From assembly GCF_902702915.1 (NCBI RefSeq), contig NZ_LR738849.1, positions 1,302,001-1,366,000 of the forward strand: a stretch of DNA of 64,000 nt, given 5' to 3'. How positions within the stretch are numbered: position 1 is the first letter of the stretch; the number at the start of each line of letters is the position of its first letter. Below, in pieces: positions 1 through 8,452 of this stretch. The notes below the pieces were generated by a model. That model searched no databases, was not told the DNA's origin, and worked only from the letters and a program-made list of their open reading frames with translations. The translations under genes were made by a program, and so were the position numbers. The stretch is from Desulfovibrio sp. 86 (GTDB lineage Bacteria > Desulfobacterota > Desulfovibrionia > Desulfovibrionales > Desulfovibrionaceae).

Positions 1-615
1 AAGATCCACACGCTGTACGAGCCCTACGTCAACATGGACATTCATGTGCCCAATGAATACGTGGGCAACGTCATGAAGCTCTGCGAAGAAAAGCGCGGCA
101 CTCAGAAAAACCTGCACTACCTCGCTTCCAACCGCGTGGTGGTCACCTACGAACTGCCCTTTGCGGAAATCGTGTACGACTTTTTTGACAGGCTCAAGTC
201 CGCCACTCGCGGCTATGCCTCCATGGACTATCATCCCCTGGACTACCGGGCCTCCGACCTCGTGCGCCTCGACATCATGCTCAACGGCGAAACCGTGGAC
301 GCCCTGGCCGTCATCGTACACCGCGATCGCGCCTATACCTACGGACGCGGACTGGCCCTCAAGCTCAAACGCAGCATCCCGCGCCAGCTCTTCCAGGTCG
401 CCATTCAGGCCGCCATTGGACAGAAAATCATTGCCCGCGAAACCGTCTCCGCCTTCCGCAAGGACGTTACCGCCAAATGCTACGGCGGCGACATCACCCG
501 TAAGCGTAAGCTGCTCGAAAAGCAGAAGGAAGGCAAACGCCGCATGAAACGCATGGGCAACGTGGAGCTGCCGCAGGAGGCATTTCTGGCCGCGCTCAAA
601 GTGGGCGACGATTAG
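1..615 (+). CDS. lepA: Elongation factor 4 (LepA), C-terminal part
   Basis: This is the last 204 residues of the translational GTPase LepA/EF4, which back-translocates stalled ribosomes; the 5' part lies outside the window and the frame is open from base 1. What is present is the EF-G-like domain V and the LepA-specific C-terminal domain. Recognisable family stretches are [28 protein letters not shown], and the basic segment [20 protein letters not shown] followed by KRRMKRMG near the end. No GTPase motif can be checked here. The gene stops with TAG and is followed by a family A hairpin and then a strong bidirectional terminator shared with the convergent lipoprotein gene. Confidence 0.95.
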   Translation, partial: KIHTLYEPYVNMDIHVPNEYVGNVMKLCEEKRGTQKNLHYLASNRVVVTYELPFAEIVYDFFDRLKSATRGYASMDYHPLDYRASDLVRLDIMLNGETVDALAVIVHRDRAYTYGRGLALKLKRSIPRQLFQVAIQAAIGQKIIARETVSAFRKDVTAKCYGGDITRKRKLLEKQKEGKRRMKRMGNVELPQEAFLAALKVGDD

Positions 616-637
616 ATCTGTGAGGGGGAGAAAGTTT

Positions 638-700
638 GTGGGGGAGGGACCCTTTTGAAAAAGGGTCTCCTCCCCCACGCCCCCACCCCCTAAAACTTTT
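638..700 (+). repeat. Family A hairpin repeat, copy A1
   Basis: GTGGGGGAGGGACCCTTTT pairs with AAAAGGGTCTCCTCCCCCAC (638-678), followed by a C-rich tail and TAAAACTTTT. Near-identical copies lie at 2171-2240 (reverse orientation), 7110-8490 (split by an IS), 24413-24475, 25348-25410, 25761-26060 and 34162-34376 (both split by B elements). It sits just after lepA and could act as a terminator or a 3'-end stabiliser, although the T-run is displaced from the stem. Confidence 0.85.
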
Positions 701-817
701 AGTATAGTTACGTATAGTTCGAAGTTTTTTACTCCGAAACGGGCAACTCGGCGAAGCGCCTGTCAGGCGCCACACCATCGCAAAATTCGTCTTTGGAAGC
801 GCCAAAGCCAAATGCCT

Positions 818-857
818 AAACCGGGGAAGAATCTGCATAACGATTCTTCCCCGGTTT
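818..857. terminator. Bidirectional intrinsic terminator
   Basis: An almost perfect stem, AAACCGGGGAAGAATC and GATTCTTCCCCGGTTTTT, encloses an 8-nt loop. It ends in a T-run on the plus strand and has a shorter one on the minus strand. It lies between the convergent lepA and lipoprotein genes and probably serves both. Confidence 0.85.
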
Positions 858-936
858 TTCTTGTCTGTACGTTGGGGTGCAACCTGCACGCGGGAGTCCG
901 TGCGCACAGCCCAAGGCCTTTCAGGCCAAAAACCCG

Positions 937-1293
937 CTACATCCAGATGTGCATATGCCGCATCCGCTCATCGCTCACGCCCATACGCCGCATGCACATG
1001 TCAAAGTAGGCCCGCCAGGGAAAGTAGCTCGTGTCGCCCCGCCATTCAGGATTCATTGATGTGGCTTCGCGTTTGCACTGCCTGTAGGCTTCAAGGTCCT
1101 GCTGTTCTTCAAACGTCAGGGGCCGATGCTCGCGCGGCGCGCACGCGCCAAGGCCCAGTGCAAGGGCAAGGCACAGCGCCATTACTGGCAAAAATCGCCC
1201 GCCCCTTGCCTTGACCGCCGTCACAGAGCCGGATTCTTTCCCGGCCCGTCCTGGCCGCATCCGACGCCACAAGGCCATTGCTGTCTTCTTCAT
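937..1293 (-). CDS. Small predicted lipoprotein
   Basis: This is a 118-residue protein beginning at an ATG with a good ribosome site (GGAGGA) just upstream; an in-frame start 27 bases earlier lacks one. The N-terminus is long and basic (MKKTAMALWRRMRPGRAG), then comes a hydrophobic stretch (LPVMALCLALALGLG) ending in the lipobox LGAC, so the mature protein should begin with a lipid-modified cysteine followed by APREH. The mature part is about 65 residues, rich in Met, Arg and Glu, with no family I recognise. The unusually long n-region leaves some doubt about the start. It is convergent with lepA. Confidence 0.7.
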   Translation of the reverse strand: MKKTAMALWRRMRPGRAGKESGSVTAVKARGGRFLPVMALCLALALGLGACAPREHRPLTFEEQQDLEAYRQCKREATSMNPEWRGDTSYFPWRAYFDMCMRRMGVSDERMRHMHIWM

Positions 1294-1435
1294 ATTTCCT
1301 CCGCCAACACTGTTCCTCACTCACGCCTTTTGCGCCCGCACACACTCCCTTATGGAGAGTTCAGTCTGGCACGGCCGTGAACAAGAAGTGACAAACAGCC
1401 TGCAGGATTGGACCACCAAGACCACAATAAAAGTT

Positions 1436-2170
1436 GGGTCATGACTAGCTGAGAGGCCAACAAAAGGCTAAAAGCTAAGTATGGCAACAAAAAACAAGTA
1501 TGCTTATCGTTCGAGAATTTCCGAGGACAAAATCCGTCAAATCGTAAGGCTGTTTGCCGTTGATTTGGACGCCTCTCAAATTGCCGAGGTCACGAGCCTC
1601 AACCGCAATACCATTAATAGGTATCTCGCTGCGTTCCGGGAAAGAATCGCCCAGTACTGTGAGGCGGAATCGCCTGTCAGCGGTGAGGTTGAGGTTGATG
1701 AAAGCTACTTTGGAGCGCGCCGGGTCAGAGGTATCAGAGGTCGGGGTGCTCGTGGCAAAACTATCGTTTTCGGCCTGTTTAAACGCAATGGGCACGTCTA
1801 CACCGAAATTGTGCCCGACTGTTCAAAAGCCACTCTCCAGGGCATCATCAGAGGTCGCGTTGAACTTGAGAGCGTTATTCACTCTGACGGATGGCGTGGC
1901 TATGATGGTCTTGTAGACCTTGGCTATCAAAAGCATTTTCGTGTTCAGCACGGCAATAACGAATTTGCAAACAACCATTCCCACATTAACGGGATTGAAA
2001 GCTTTTGGGCCTTTGCAAAAACTCGGCTCGTCCGATTTAGAGGCTTGCACCAGCACACTTTTTATTTTCATTTGAAAGAATGCGAGTTTAGATTTAACCA
2101 TCGGCGAGAGGACATATACAAATTGGTGCTCAAAATGCTCCGCAATTTTCCTCTCAGCTAGTCATGACCC
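1436..2170 (+). mobile_element. Insertion sequence, IS1595 family (ISXO2-like), intact
   Basis: The 735-bp element is bounded by perfect 21-bp inverted repeats (1436-1456 and 2150-2170), whose outer 17 bases are GGGTCATGACTAGCTGA. It is flanked by an exact 8-bp duplication, TAAAAGTT, at 1428-1435 and 2171-2178, the size typical of this family. It carries one transposase gene whose TAG stop lies inside the right repeat. The target was the AAAACTTTT tail of a family A repeat. Perfect ends and an undisturbed target duplication suggest a recent insertion. Confidence 0.96.
1481..2161 (+). CDS. IS1595-family (ISXO2-like) transposase
   Basis: This 226-residue DDE transposase is intact. An N-terminal helix-turn-helix-like region (about residues 14-50) precedes the catalytic core. 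The likely acidic residues are D73 in GEVEVDESYFGARR, D136 in IHSDGWRGYDG and E173 in HINGIESFWAFAK. The last two match the ISXO2-like signature, where an Asn-Gly-Ile-Glu precedes the aromatic pair. The length is shorter than members that carry an extra zinc-binding N-terminus, which this one lacks. The start ATG lies 24 bases inside the left terminal repeat. Proteins of this family cut and rejoin DNA at the matching inverted repeats. Confidence 0.95.
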   Translation: MATKNKYAYRSRISEDKIRQIVRLFAVDLDASQIAEVTSLNRNTINRYLAAFRERIAQYCEAESPVSGEVEVDESYFGARRVRGIRGRGARGKTIVFGLFKRNGHVYTEIVPDCSKATLQGIIRGRVELESVIHSDGWRGYDGLVDLGYQKHFRVQHGNNEFANNHSHINGIESFWAFAKTRLVRFRGLHQHTFYFHLKECEFRFNHRREDIYKLVLKMLRNFPLS

Positions 2171-2240
2171 TAAAAGTTTTAGGGGGAGGGGGTGTGGGGG
2201 AGGAGACCCTTTTTCAAAAGGGTCCCTCCCCCACAAAGCA
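2171..2240 (-). repeat. Family A hairpin repeat, copy A2
   Basis: A reverse-orientation copy: TAAAAGTTTTAGGGGGAGGG, then GTGGGGGAGGAGACCCTTTT, a short loop and AAAAGGGTCCCTCCCCCAC. The IS1595-type element inserted at its AAAACTTTT end, so the first 8 bases are also the target duplication. Confidence 0.85.
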
Positions 2241-2315
2241 TTCCAACGTGCCTTTACTTAAACATAACCCACACTGGCCTCATGCTCCAACCTACCTCTT
2301 TTTCTTTACAATGCA

Positions 2316-2346
2316 CAAGGCCGCGCCCTTTGGGGGCGCGGCCTTG
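2316..2346 (-). terminator. Terminator-like hairpin after cydB
   Basis: CAAGGCCGCGCCC and GGGCGCGGCCTTG form a 13-bp stem with a very short loop, 23 bases beyond the cydB stop. There is no clear T-run on the minus strand, but the position fits the end of the cydAB transcript. Confidence 0.65.
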
Positions 2347-2368
2347 TTTCAACCATTTTGCAGCAGCC

Positions 2369-3394
2369 TTAATAGGCGTGATCGTCGTCCAGATCCTTGG
2401 GCAGCACCGGCTCTGAGAACAGCCGGTACATCCAGAACTGGTACAGAAGCACGATGGGCACCATGACCAGAGCCACCCCAAGCATGATCTTGAGCGTCAG
2501 CTGGCTTGAAGCCCCGTTAAAGGCCGTCACTGTGGCGGCAGGATCAATGGAAGAGATGATCATGCCGGGGAACATGCCCACGACGCCGAAGAAGGTGACG
2601 CCCAGGATGAACAGCGCGCTGAACGCCCAGGCGCACCAGAGCTTGCCAGCGTGCAGCATGATGCGCGCGCCCACAAGTCCTGCCAGGGCCAGCAGAGGCA
2701 GCACCAGCAGAATGGGCATGGCCAGATAGTTATCAAACAGCTTGGTGTAAAACGCCGAGAGAATAAGAAAGGCCACCAGCAGCACCAGCATGATGGGCCA
2801 CATAAAGCTGGCCGTGGCTACCGCGCGGATTTGCAGGTCGCCGTGGCTCTTGATGGCCAGCCACAGCGAGCCGTGCAGCACGAACATGCAGAGAAAGAAC
2901 ACGCCGCCCGCCAGCCCGTACACATTGAGCAGGGCGAGCAGGTTGCCGTGGTAGACGCCCTGGGCGTCCACGGGAATACCCATAAAAAGGTTGGCAAAGG
3001 CCACGCCCAGCAGGATGCAGGGCACCAGGTTGGACACAAAGTGCACGCAGTCCCACAGGCTACGCCAGGCATCGTGCTCGACCTTGCTGCGGAACTCAAA
3101 GGATACCGCCCGGAAGATCAGGGCGAAAAGCAACATCAGCAAAGGCGCGTACAGCGCGCTGAACATGACCGCATAGGCCTTGGGAAAAGCCGCGAAGGTC
3201 ACGCCGCCTGCGGCGATAAGCCACACTTCGTTGCCGTCCCAGAACGGCCCGGCGGCATTGTACATGATGCGGCGTTCCGACTCGTTTTTGCCCAGAAAAG
3301 GCAGCAACGTGCCCATACCAAGGTCAAAGCCGTCCAGAATGAAGTACACGGCCCACAGTAATGCCCACAGCACAAACCAGATGGTTTCCAGCAT
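2369..3394 (-). CDS. cydB: Cytochrome bd quinol oxidase subunit II
   Basis: CydB (341 residues) pairs with CydA in the inner-membrane cytochrome bd complex that reduces O2 to water using menaquinol. In a sulfate reducer it serves O2 detoxification and transient microaerobic respiration. The family N-terminus is clear: MLETIWFVLWALLWAVYFIL, then DGFDLGMGTLLP, followed by GPFWDGNEVWLIAAGG and PKAYAVMFSALYAPLM-like helices, for about eight membrane segments in all. The start has a strong AGGAGGTGTAGCC leader that overlaps the end of cydA, and only two bases separate the two genes, so translation is probably coupled. Length is slightly under the E. coli protein. Confidence 0.97.
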   Translation of the reverse strand: MLETIWFVLWALLWAVYFILDGFDLGMGTLLPFLGKNESERRIMYNAAGPFWDGNEVWLIAAGGVTFAAFPKAYAVMFSALYAPLLMLLFALIFRAVSFEFRSKVEHDAWRSLWDCVHFVSNLVPCILLGVAFANLFMGIPVDAQGVYHGNLLALLNVYGLAGGVFFLCMFVLHGSLWLAIKSHGDLQIRAVATASFMWPIMLVLLVAFLILSAFYTKLFDNYLAMPILLVLPLLALAGLVGARIMLHAGKLWCAWAFSALFILGVTFFGVVGMFPGMIISSIDPAATVTAFNGASSQLTLKIMLGVALVMVPIVLLYQFWMYRLFSEPVLPKDLDDDHAY

Positions 3395-3396
3395 GG

Positions 3397-4713
3397 CTAC
3401 ACCTCCTGGGCGTCCGGGCCCTTGATGGCAAATTTGCGCAACAAATAGATGTCCAGGATGCCGAGCAGCGAGTACACGCCGATAAAGGCGATCAGCGAGA
3501 TAAGCACGTTATCGGCCGGAACCGGCGAAACGGCATCCGTTGTACGCATGAGATTATAGACTATCCAGGGCTGACGGCCAATCTCCGTCACGGCCCAGCC
3601 CACCATCAGGCCGATGTAGGGCAGCGGAATATTGAGCACAAGCAGCTTGAGAAGCAGACTGTTGGGCACATCCTTTTTGCGTTGCAGAAAGGCCCAGAAG
3701 GAAAGCGCCAGGAATATGCCGCCAAGGGCGACCATGGTGCGGAAGGTAAGGAAGGTCGGCAGCACAGGCGGCCTGTCTTCCTTGGCAAAAGCCTTGAGGC
3801 CCTTGACTTCGGCGTGCACGTCGTCAAAGGCGATCCAGCTCAGCAGGCCAGGAATGCCGAGGGCCTGCACGGTATTGGTTTCATTTTCGGCGTCAGGCCA
3901 CACCAGCAGGTAGAAGGGCACATCGGTATGCGTTTCCCAGTGCGCTTCCATCGCCGCCAGCTTGGCGGGCTGATACTTGGCCACGGTCTTGCCCTGCTGG
4001 TCGCCCGAAAGGGCCAGAAGCAGCGCGAAAATCAGGGTAAAGGGAGCCACCATCTTGAACGCGCGGCGGAAAAAGTCGGTATTGCTGCCGCGCAACAAGT
4101 GCCAGGAAGAAACGCCAAGCACAAAGAAGCCGCCAAGTACCCACGAAGCAAGGACCGTATGCGCGAACATGCCCCAGCCATATGGGTTGGTGACGACCTC
4201 GTAAAAGTTCGCCAGTTCCGCGCGTTTTGTGACTTCATTGATGTAGTAGCCCACGGGATTCTGCATGAATCCGTTGGCAAGGATGATCCACAGGGCGGAA
4301 AGGTTGCCCGCGAGGGCAACCAGCCAGATGCAGGCCAGATGCAGCCTCTTGCCCACGCGGTTCCAGCCGAAGTGCCACACCGCAAGAAACGTGGATTCAA
4401 GAAAAAAGGCCACAGTGGCCTCAATAGCAAGGAGCGAACCAAAAATGTCGCCCACGTATTCCGAATATCGTGACCAGTTGGTGCCGAACTGGAATTCCAG
4501 CGTGATACCGGTCACCACACCCAGGGTAAAGTTTATGACAAACAGCTTGCCCCAGAATTTGGCCTGTTTTTTCCAGAATTCGTCGCCAGTACGCACATAG
4601 CGGGTTTCCATCAGGGCAATGATTACCGAGAGGCCCAGCGTGAGAGGCACGAAAATGAAGTGAAAAAACACGGCCACAGCAAATTGCAGACGCGAAAGCA
4701 TTACAACGTCCAT
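3397..4713 (-). CDS. cydA: Cytochrome bd quinol oxidase subunit I
   Basis: This 438-residue subunit carries the three haems and the quinol site. Visible family features are His18 in the first helix (FAVAVFFHFIFVPLTLG), EATVAFFLESTFLAVWHFGW with its conserved glutamates, GFFVLGVSSWHLLRG with the second haem histidine, the quinol-binding stretch YQPAKLAAMEAHWETHT, and the GRQPW motif near the C-terminus. At 438 residues it is much shorter than the E. coli protein, consistent with a short Q-loop oxidase. A strong AAGGAGG sits 5 bases before ATG. It is the first gene of cydAB, divergent from htpG. Confidence 0.97.
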   Translation of the reverse strand: MDVVMLSRLQFAVAVFFHFIFVPLTLGLSVIIALMETRYVRTGDEFWKKQAKFWGKLFVINFTLGVVTGITLEFQFGTNWSRYSEYVGDIFGSLLAIEATVAFFLESTFLAVWHFGWNRVGKRLHLACIWLVALAGNLSALWIILANGFMQNPVGYYINEVTKRAELANFYEVVTNPYGWGMFAHTVLASWVLGGFFVLGVSSWHLLRGSNTDFFRRAFKMVAPFTLIFALLLALSGDQQGKTVAKYQPAKLAAMEAHWETHTDVPFYLLVWPDAENETNTVQALGIPGLLSWIAFDDVHAEVKGLKAFAKEDRPPVLPTFLTFRTMVALGGIFLALSFWAFLQRKKDVPNSLLLKLLVLNIPLPYIGLMVGWAVTEIGRQPWIVYNLMRTTDAVSPVPADNVLISLIAFIGVYSLLGILDIYLLRKFAIKGPDAQEV

Positions 4714-4955
4714 TAGGCCCTCCTTATATATCCTATTTGTGCTTACTCTTTTCGCCCGTTGAAGGCAAGTGATTATGAATATCGATATCCTCTTATTCCC
4801 TTGTGTGGCGCTGGTTTAAATGTCCCGCCACCGTGACGAAAATGCCCTTGCGGCAAGGCGTGGGCCCATTTTTTTTCACAACAATGCCTCTTCAGCTCTT
4901 GAAAAAACTAAAAGCTGCATTACCTCTAAAGATATCACTTTTCAGGAGGTTTGTC

Positions 4956-6932
4956 ATGGCAGAGGCTGGTAAAAAACCCCGCCAATTCCGTGCAGAGGTG
5001 CGTAAGGTTTTACACATCCTGACCAACTCTCTGTATACCAATCGTGAGATTTTCTTGCGTGAACTCATTTCCAACGCCTCGGACGCGCTGGACAAGCTGC
5101 GCTTTCGCGTCAATCGCGGCGAAAGCCCCAAACTGCCCGACCTGCCGCTGGAAATACGCATAACCCTTGATAAGGACGCCAAAACCCTCACCATAGCCGA
5201 TACCGGCCTTGGCATGACGGCGGAGGAACTGGCCGAGAACCTGGGCACCATTGCCAAATCGGGCTCCGAGCAGTTTCTGGCCGACATCGCGGCCGAAAAT
5301 GCCGCCAAGGCCAAGTCCGGCAACGGGCGGGCCGACGACAGCGAAGAGGGCGAAGAAGCCGTGGCGGACGCCGCCAACATTATCGGCCGCTTTGGCGTGG
5401 GCTTTTATTCCGTCTTTATGGTGGCCAACAAGGTTGCCGTCACATCGCGCCCGGCTTTTGGCGATGACGACGCGGCCCACACCTGGGCCAGCGACGGTCT
5501 TGGCACCTACACAGTGACCCAGTCCGACGAGGCCGAACCTGCGCGCGGCACGGTCATCAAGGCATGGCTCAAGGACGACGCCGTGGAGTTTCTTGAAAAA
5601 TTCCGCGTTGAGTCGGCCATCCGCAAGCATTCTGCCTTTGTGCCTTTTCCCGTTTTTGTGGACGGCGAGCAGGCCAATACGCAGCCTGCCCTGTGGCGCG
5701 AGCCCAAGTTCTCCATCACCAAGGAGCAGTACGCGGCCTTTTACAAGGCCCTTACCTACGACAGCGCTGACCCGCTGGACGAACTGCACTTTTCGGTGGA
5801 CGCCCCCGTGCAGTTCAACGCCCTGCTCTTCATCCCCAACAGCGCGCAGGATTTCTTCGGCTCCGACCGGGACTTCTGGGGACTTGATCTCTACGCCCGC
5901 CGCGTGCTTATCCAGCACCGCAACAAGGAACTGATCCCCGAATACCTGGCCTTCCTCAAGGGCGTGGTGGATACCGAAGACCTGCCCCTGAACATTTCAC
6001 GCGAAACCCTTCAGGAAAACGTGGTTCTGCGCAAGATCAGCCAGGTTATCGTCAAGCAGACCCTCAACCACCTTGAAAAACTCGCCCGCGACGATGCCGA
6101 AAAATACAGCGCCTTCTGGCGGCTGCACGGCAAGGTCTTCAAGCTTGGCTATCATGATTTTGCCAACCGCGAGCGCATCACCGCCTTGCTGCGCTTCAAC
6201 TCCTCCACCCTGGCCGACGCCGAGGCCCTGACCAGCCTTGACGGCTATATGGAACGCGCCCCCGAAGGCCAAAAGACGTTCTGGTTTGTGGCCGCGCCCA
6301 ACCGCGAGGCCGCCCGCCTGAACCCGCACATGGAGCGCTTCCGCCAGAAGGGCATTGAAGTTCTTTATCTCTATGAGCCCATTGACGAATTCGTCATGGA
6401 CGGCCTTGGCCGCTACAAGGAATGGGAGTTCAAGTCCGTGGAGGCCGCCTCCGACGACGCGCTCAAGGATTTTGCCGACAAGGAAGAGCCCGCCCGCGAG
6501 GCAGTGTCGCCCCTTTCAGACGAGGACTCCACCAGCTTTGAGTCCCTGCTGGCCAGAATGAAGGAAGTTCTTGGCGACAAGGTTACGGACGTGCGTGTTT
6601 CGCACCGCCTGGCCGACAGTCCTGCCGTGCTTGTGTCGCCTGACGGCGGCATGTCCTCGTCTATGGAAAAACTGCTCAAGGTCATGCAAAAGGACGACTC
6701 TCTGCCGGTCAAGGTGCTGGAAGTCAACCGCGATCATCCCCTGCTCCGCAACATGCTGCGCATGTTCAAGGCCGACAGGGACGACAAGACCCTGGCCGAA
6801 ATGACGCAGGGCCTCTTTGACGCCAGCCTGCTGCTGGACGGCTACCTCAAGGACCCGCAGGCCCTCGCCGCACGCACCAACAAGCTGCTTGAAGAAGCTG
6901 CCGCGTGGTACACCGAGGTTCGCAAGATATAG
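4956..6932 (+). CDS. htpG: Molecular chaperone HtpG (Hsp90)
   Basis: HtpG is the cytosolic ATP-dependent Hsp90 dimer. I place the start at the ATG with CAGGAGG upstream (MAEAGKKPRQFRAEV), giving 658 residues, rather than at an in-frame codon 51 residues earlier that has no ribosome site. The GHKL ATPase domain shows NREIFLRELISNASDALDKL, DTGLGM (ATP-binding Asp), GTIAKSGS and GRFGVGFYSVFMVA. The middle domain contains GVVDTEDLPLNISRETLQ, which carries the conserved catalytic Arg region. There is a modest acidic insertion in the N-domain lid (about residues 120-140, DDSEEGEEA). The stop codon TAG is the first base triplet of a TAGAGCA repeat motif, followed by repeat C1. Confidence 0.98.
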   Translation: MAEAGKKPRQFRAEVRKVLHILTNSLYTNREIFLRELISNASDALDKLRFRVNRGESPKLPDLPLEIRITLDKDAKTLTIADTGLGMTAEELAENLGTIAKSGSEQFLADIAAENAAKAKSGNGRADDSEEGEEAVADAANIIGRFGVGFYSVFMVANKVAVTSRPAFGDDDAAHTWASDGLGTYTVTQSDEAEPARGTVIKAWLKDDAVEFLEKFRVESAIRKHSAFVPFPVFVDGEQANTQPALWREPKFSITKEQYAAFYKALTYDSADPLDELHFSVDAPVQFNALLFIPNSAQDFFGSDRDFWGLDLYARRVLIQHRNKELIPEYLAFLKGVVDTEDLPLNISRETLQENVVLRKISQVIVKQTLNHLEKLARDDAEKYSAFWRLHGKVFKLGYHDFANRERITALLRFNSSTLADAEALTSLDGYMERAPEGQKTFWFVAAPNREAARLNPHMERFRQKGIEVLYLYEPIDEFVMDGLGRYKEWEFKSVEAASDDALKDFADKEEPAREAVSPLSDEDSTSFESLLARMKEVLGDKVTDVRVSHRLADSPAVLVSPDGGMSSSMEKLLKVMQKDDSLPVKVLEVNRDHPLLRNMLRMFKADRDDKTLAEMTQGLFDASLLLDGYLKDPQALAARTNKLLEEAAAWYTEVRKI

Positions 6933-6948
6933 AGCAGGTTCACCGTGG

Positions 6949-7101
6949 AAAACACTGATTAAAGAGCCTCTTGGAAACGCGCAGTTGTTTCGTTTGGCAA
7001 GGCGCGATCTTTTTTTGAAGCAGGAGTGGACTCTTCCGTCCTCGACTGCTTCAAAAAAAGTGAAGCAACGCCGCCAAACGGAACAAATCAGCGTTTCCTT
7101 T
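6949..7101 (+). repeat. Family C long palindromic repeat, copy C1
   Basis: A ~153-bp unit starting AAAACACTGATTAAAGAGCC and ending near AATCAGCGTTTCC. Its centre can fold on itself (CTTTTTTTGAAGCAG against CTGCTTCAAAAAAAG), as can the outer arms TTTGGC and GCCAAA and CTGATT and AATCAG. Further copies are at 30233-30387 and, inverted, 39864-40018, with a fragment at 41361-41412. No coding capacity is apparent. Confidence 0.85.
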
Positions 7102-7109
7102 GGAATGCC

Positions 7110-7145
7110 TTGTGGGGGAGAGCCCCTTTTGCAAAAGGGTCTCCT
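7110..7145 (+). repeat. Family A repeat A3, left half
   Basis: GTGGGGGAGAGCCCCTTTT, a short loop and AAAAGGGTCTCCT. The rest continues at 8453 (CTCCTCCCCCACGCCCCC, then AAAACTCTT) beyond the IS2-group element; joining the halves at the duplicated CTCCT restores a normal A repeat. Confidence 0.85.
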
Positions 7146-7203
7146 TGGAGTAGCCCCCATTTCGACCGGACACCCCTCTAACTAAGGAGGAGGTGCTGGA
7201 ACT

Positions 7204-7602
7204 ATGTCTGGAACTAGTGCTAAAACAAGTTCAACGGTGGAGATAGTAAACATAACGCCCCGTCGCCGTTGGTCTGTCGGCGAGAAAGTTCGCCTGATAG
7301 AGGCCAGCATGGCCCCAGGTCAGTCGGTTTCTCTGGTGGCACGAACGTATGGCGTTGCTCCCAATTTGCTTTACCGCTGGAGAAAGCAGATGAGTGAAGG
7401 CGGCAAAACAGCCATTGGAGCCAATGACGAGGTTGTCAGCGTTGCCGAAGTAAAGGCCCTGAAAAAGCGAATCCGTCAGTTGGAACGCGTCCTTGGCAAC
7501 AAAACACTGGAAGTGGAAATCCTCAAAGAAGCTGTTCGCATTGGCCGCGAAAAAAAACTTATCTCGCGGCTGCCCTTGTCCGGCGTGGAGGATTTCCAGT
7601 GA
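7204..7602 (+). CDS. IS2-group transposase OrfA
   Basis: This 132-residue protein has an N-terminal helix-turn-helix (about residues 20-60, RRWSVGEKVRLIEASMAPGQ onward, including VARTYGVAPNLLYRWRKQM). A leucine-zipper-like segment follows (about 80-115, VKALKKRIRQLERVLGNKTL). It would bind the element ends and, alone, often represses transposition. The ribosome site AAGGAGGAGG is exceptionally strong. Near its end an A8 run is the likely -1 frameshift site leading into OrfB. Confidence 0.93.
   Translation: MSGTSAKTSSTVEIVNITPRRRWSVGEKVRLIEASMAPGQSVSLVARTYGVAPNLLYRWRKQMSEGGKTAIGANDEVVSVAEVKALKKRIRQLERVLGNKTLEVEILKEAVRIGREKKLISRLPLSGVEDFQ
7550..7557 (+). other. Probable programmed -1 frameshift site (A8 run)
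   Basis: Eight consecutive A's (GCGAAAAAAAACTT) lie in OrfA codons GAA-AAA-AAA. Shifting back one base puts the ribosome in the OrfB frame, which is open from 7551 to the OrfB stop. This matches the A-rich slippery sites of IS3-family elements that produce the OrfAB transposase. Confidence 0.7.
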
Positions 7603-8438
7603 AACGGGTCACAGACGCCCTGGCGGTGTCCCGATCCAACACCTATGAACGTAGCCGCAGCCCACGGCCTCGCCCGGAACGATACAGCAAAGCAGAAGAC
7701 GCATTCCTTCTACCGCTGATCGTCGAACTTTTGGGCGGACGCCAGACCTACGGCTATCGGCGTATCCAGCGACTGCTTAATCGGCAACTGGTTGCCGATG
7801 GGCGCACTCCGGTCAACCATAAACGTGTGTACAGGATAATGAGGCAAAATAACCTGTTGCTGGCACGGTTTACTGGCAGCCAACCTGACAAGGCACACAC
7901 GGGCAAGGTTTCCACACTACAAAGAAATCAGCGTTGGTGCTCTGACGGGTTTGAGATTGCCTGCGACAACGGTGAGCGGGTGCGCGTCATTTTTGCCCTG
8001 GATACTTGCGACCGAGAAGTTATGGCCTATGCCGCCACCACTGGCGGGTACAGTGCTGACATGGCGCAAAGCGTCATGCTGGCATGCGTTGAAAAGCGGT
8101 TTGGGGATGTCAAAACATTGCAGCCAGTTGAATGGCTCTCCGACAACGGCTCCTGCTACACGGCAAGAGAAACAGTAACGTTTGCCGCCGCCTTGGGCAT
8201 CGTCAGCAAGTTTACTCCAGTTCGCAGCCCTCAAAGTAACGGTATGGCTGAAGCTCTCGTCAAAACATTCAAAAGGGATTACGTCTTCTGCAATGATCGA
8301 CCGGATGCCGAAACTGTGATGGCGCTACTCCCTTGCTGGTTTGAAGACTATAATGAAAATGCCCCGCACAAGGCCCTGCGGATGCTCTCGCCTCGTGAGT
8401 TTATCCGTTCATTGCAAATCTTGGAGTGTCCGGTTTAG
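7599..8438 (+). CDS. IS2-group transposase OrfB (DDE integrase core)
   Basis: This is the catalytic half of the transposase, 279 residues if counted from the GTG at 7599, though it is probably made mainly as an OrfAB fusion through the A8 frameshift. An HTH_21-like segment (GGRQTYGYRRIQRLLNRQL) precedes an rve integrase core. The DDE residues are D116 (RWCSDGFEIACDNG), D182 (EWLSDNGSCYTA) and E218 (QSNGMAEALVKTFKRDY). RWCSDGFE and VKTFKRDY point to the IS2 group in particular. The C-terminus carries the usual SPREF. There is no frameshift or truncation. Confidence 0.95.
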   Translation: MKRVTDALAVSRSNTYERSRSPRPRPERYSKAEDAFLLPLIVELLGGRQTYGYRRIQRLLNRQLVADGRTPVNHKRVYRIMRQNNLLLARFTGSQPDKAHTGKVSTLQRNQRWCSDGFEIACDNGERVRVIFALDTCDREVMAYAATTGGYSADMAQSVMLACVEKRFGDVKTLQPVEWLSDNGSCYTARETVTFAAALGIVSKFTPVRSPQSNGMAEALVKTFKRDYVFCNDRPDAETVMALLPCWFEDYNENAPHKALRMLSPREFIRSLQILECPV

Positions 8439-8452
8439 CAGGGGCAACTCCA

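Larger units (their letters stand above)
7146..8452 (+). mobile_element. Insertion sequence, IS3 family, IS2 group, intact
   Basis: The 1307-bp element has imperfect inverted ends: TGGAGTAGCCCCCATTTCGA on the left matches TGGAGTTGCCCCTGCTAAAC read inward from the right, and both continue into CCGGACAC. It is flanked by an exact 5-bp duplication, CTCCT (7141-7145 and 8453-8457), the size expected for the IS2 group. The TGGA..TGCCCC terminus also resembles IS2. It contains OrfA and OrfB overlapping in the -1 frame and lies within the right arm of a family A hairpin. Nothing suggests it is inactive. Confidence 0.95.

Noticed and set aside
2651..3361. Long plus-strand open frame (236 aa) opposite cydB
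   Set aside because: A shadow on the opposite strand of cydB; rich in His, Gln and Arg with no start context.
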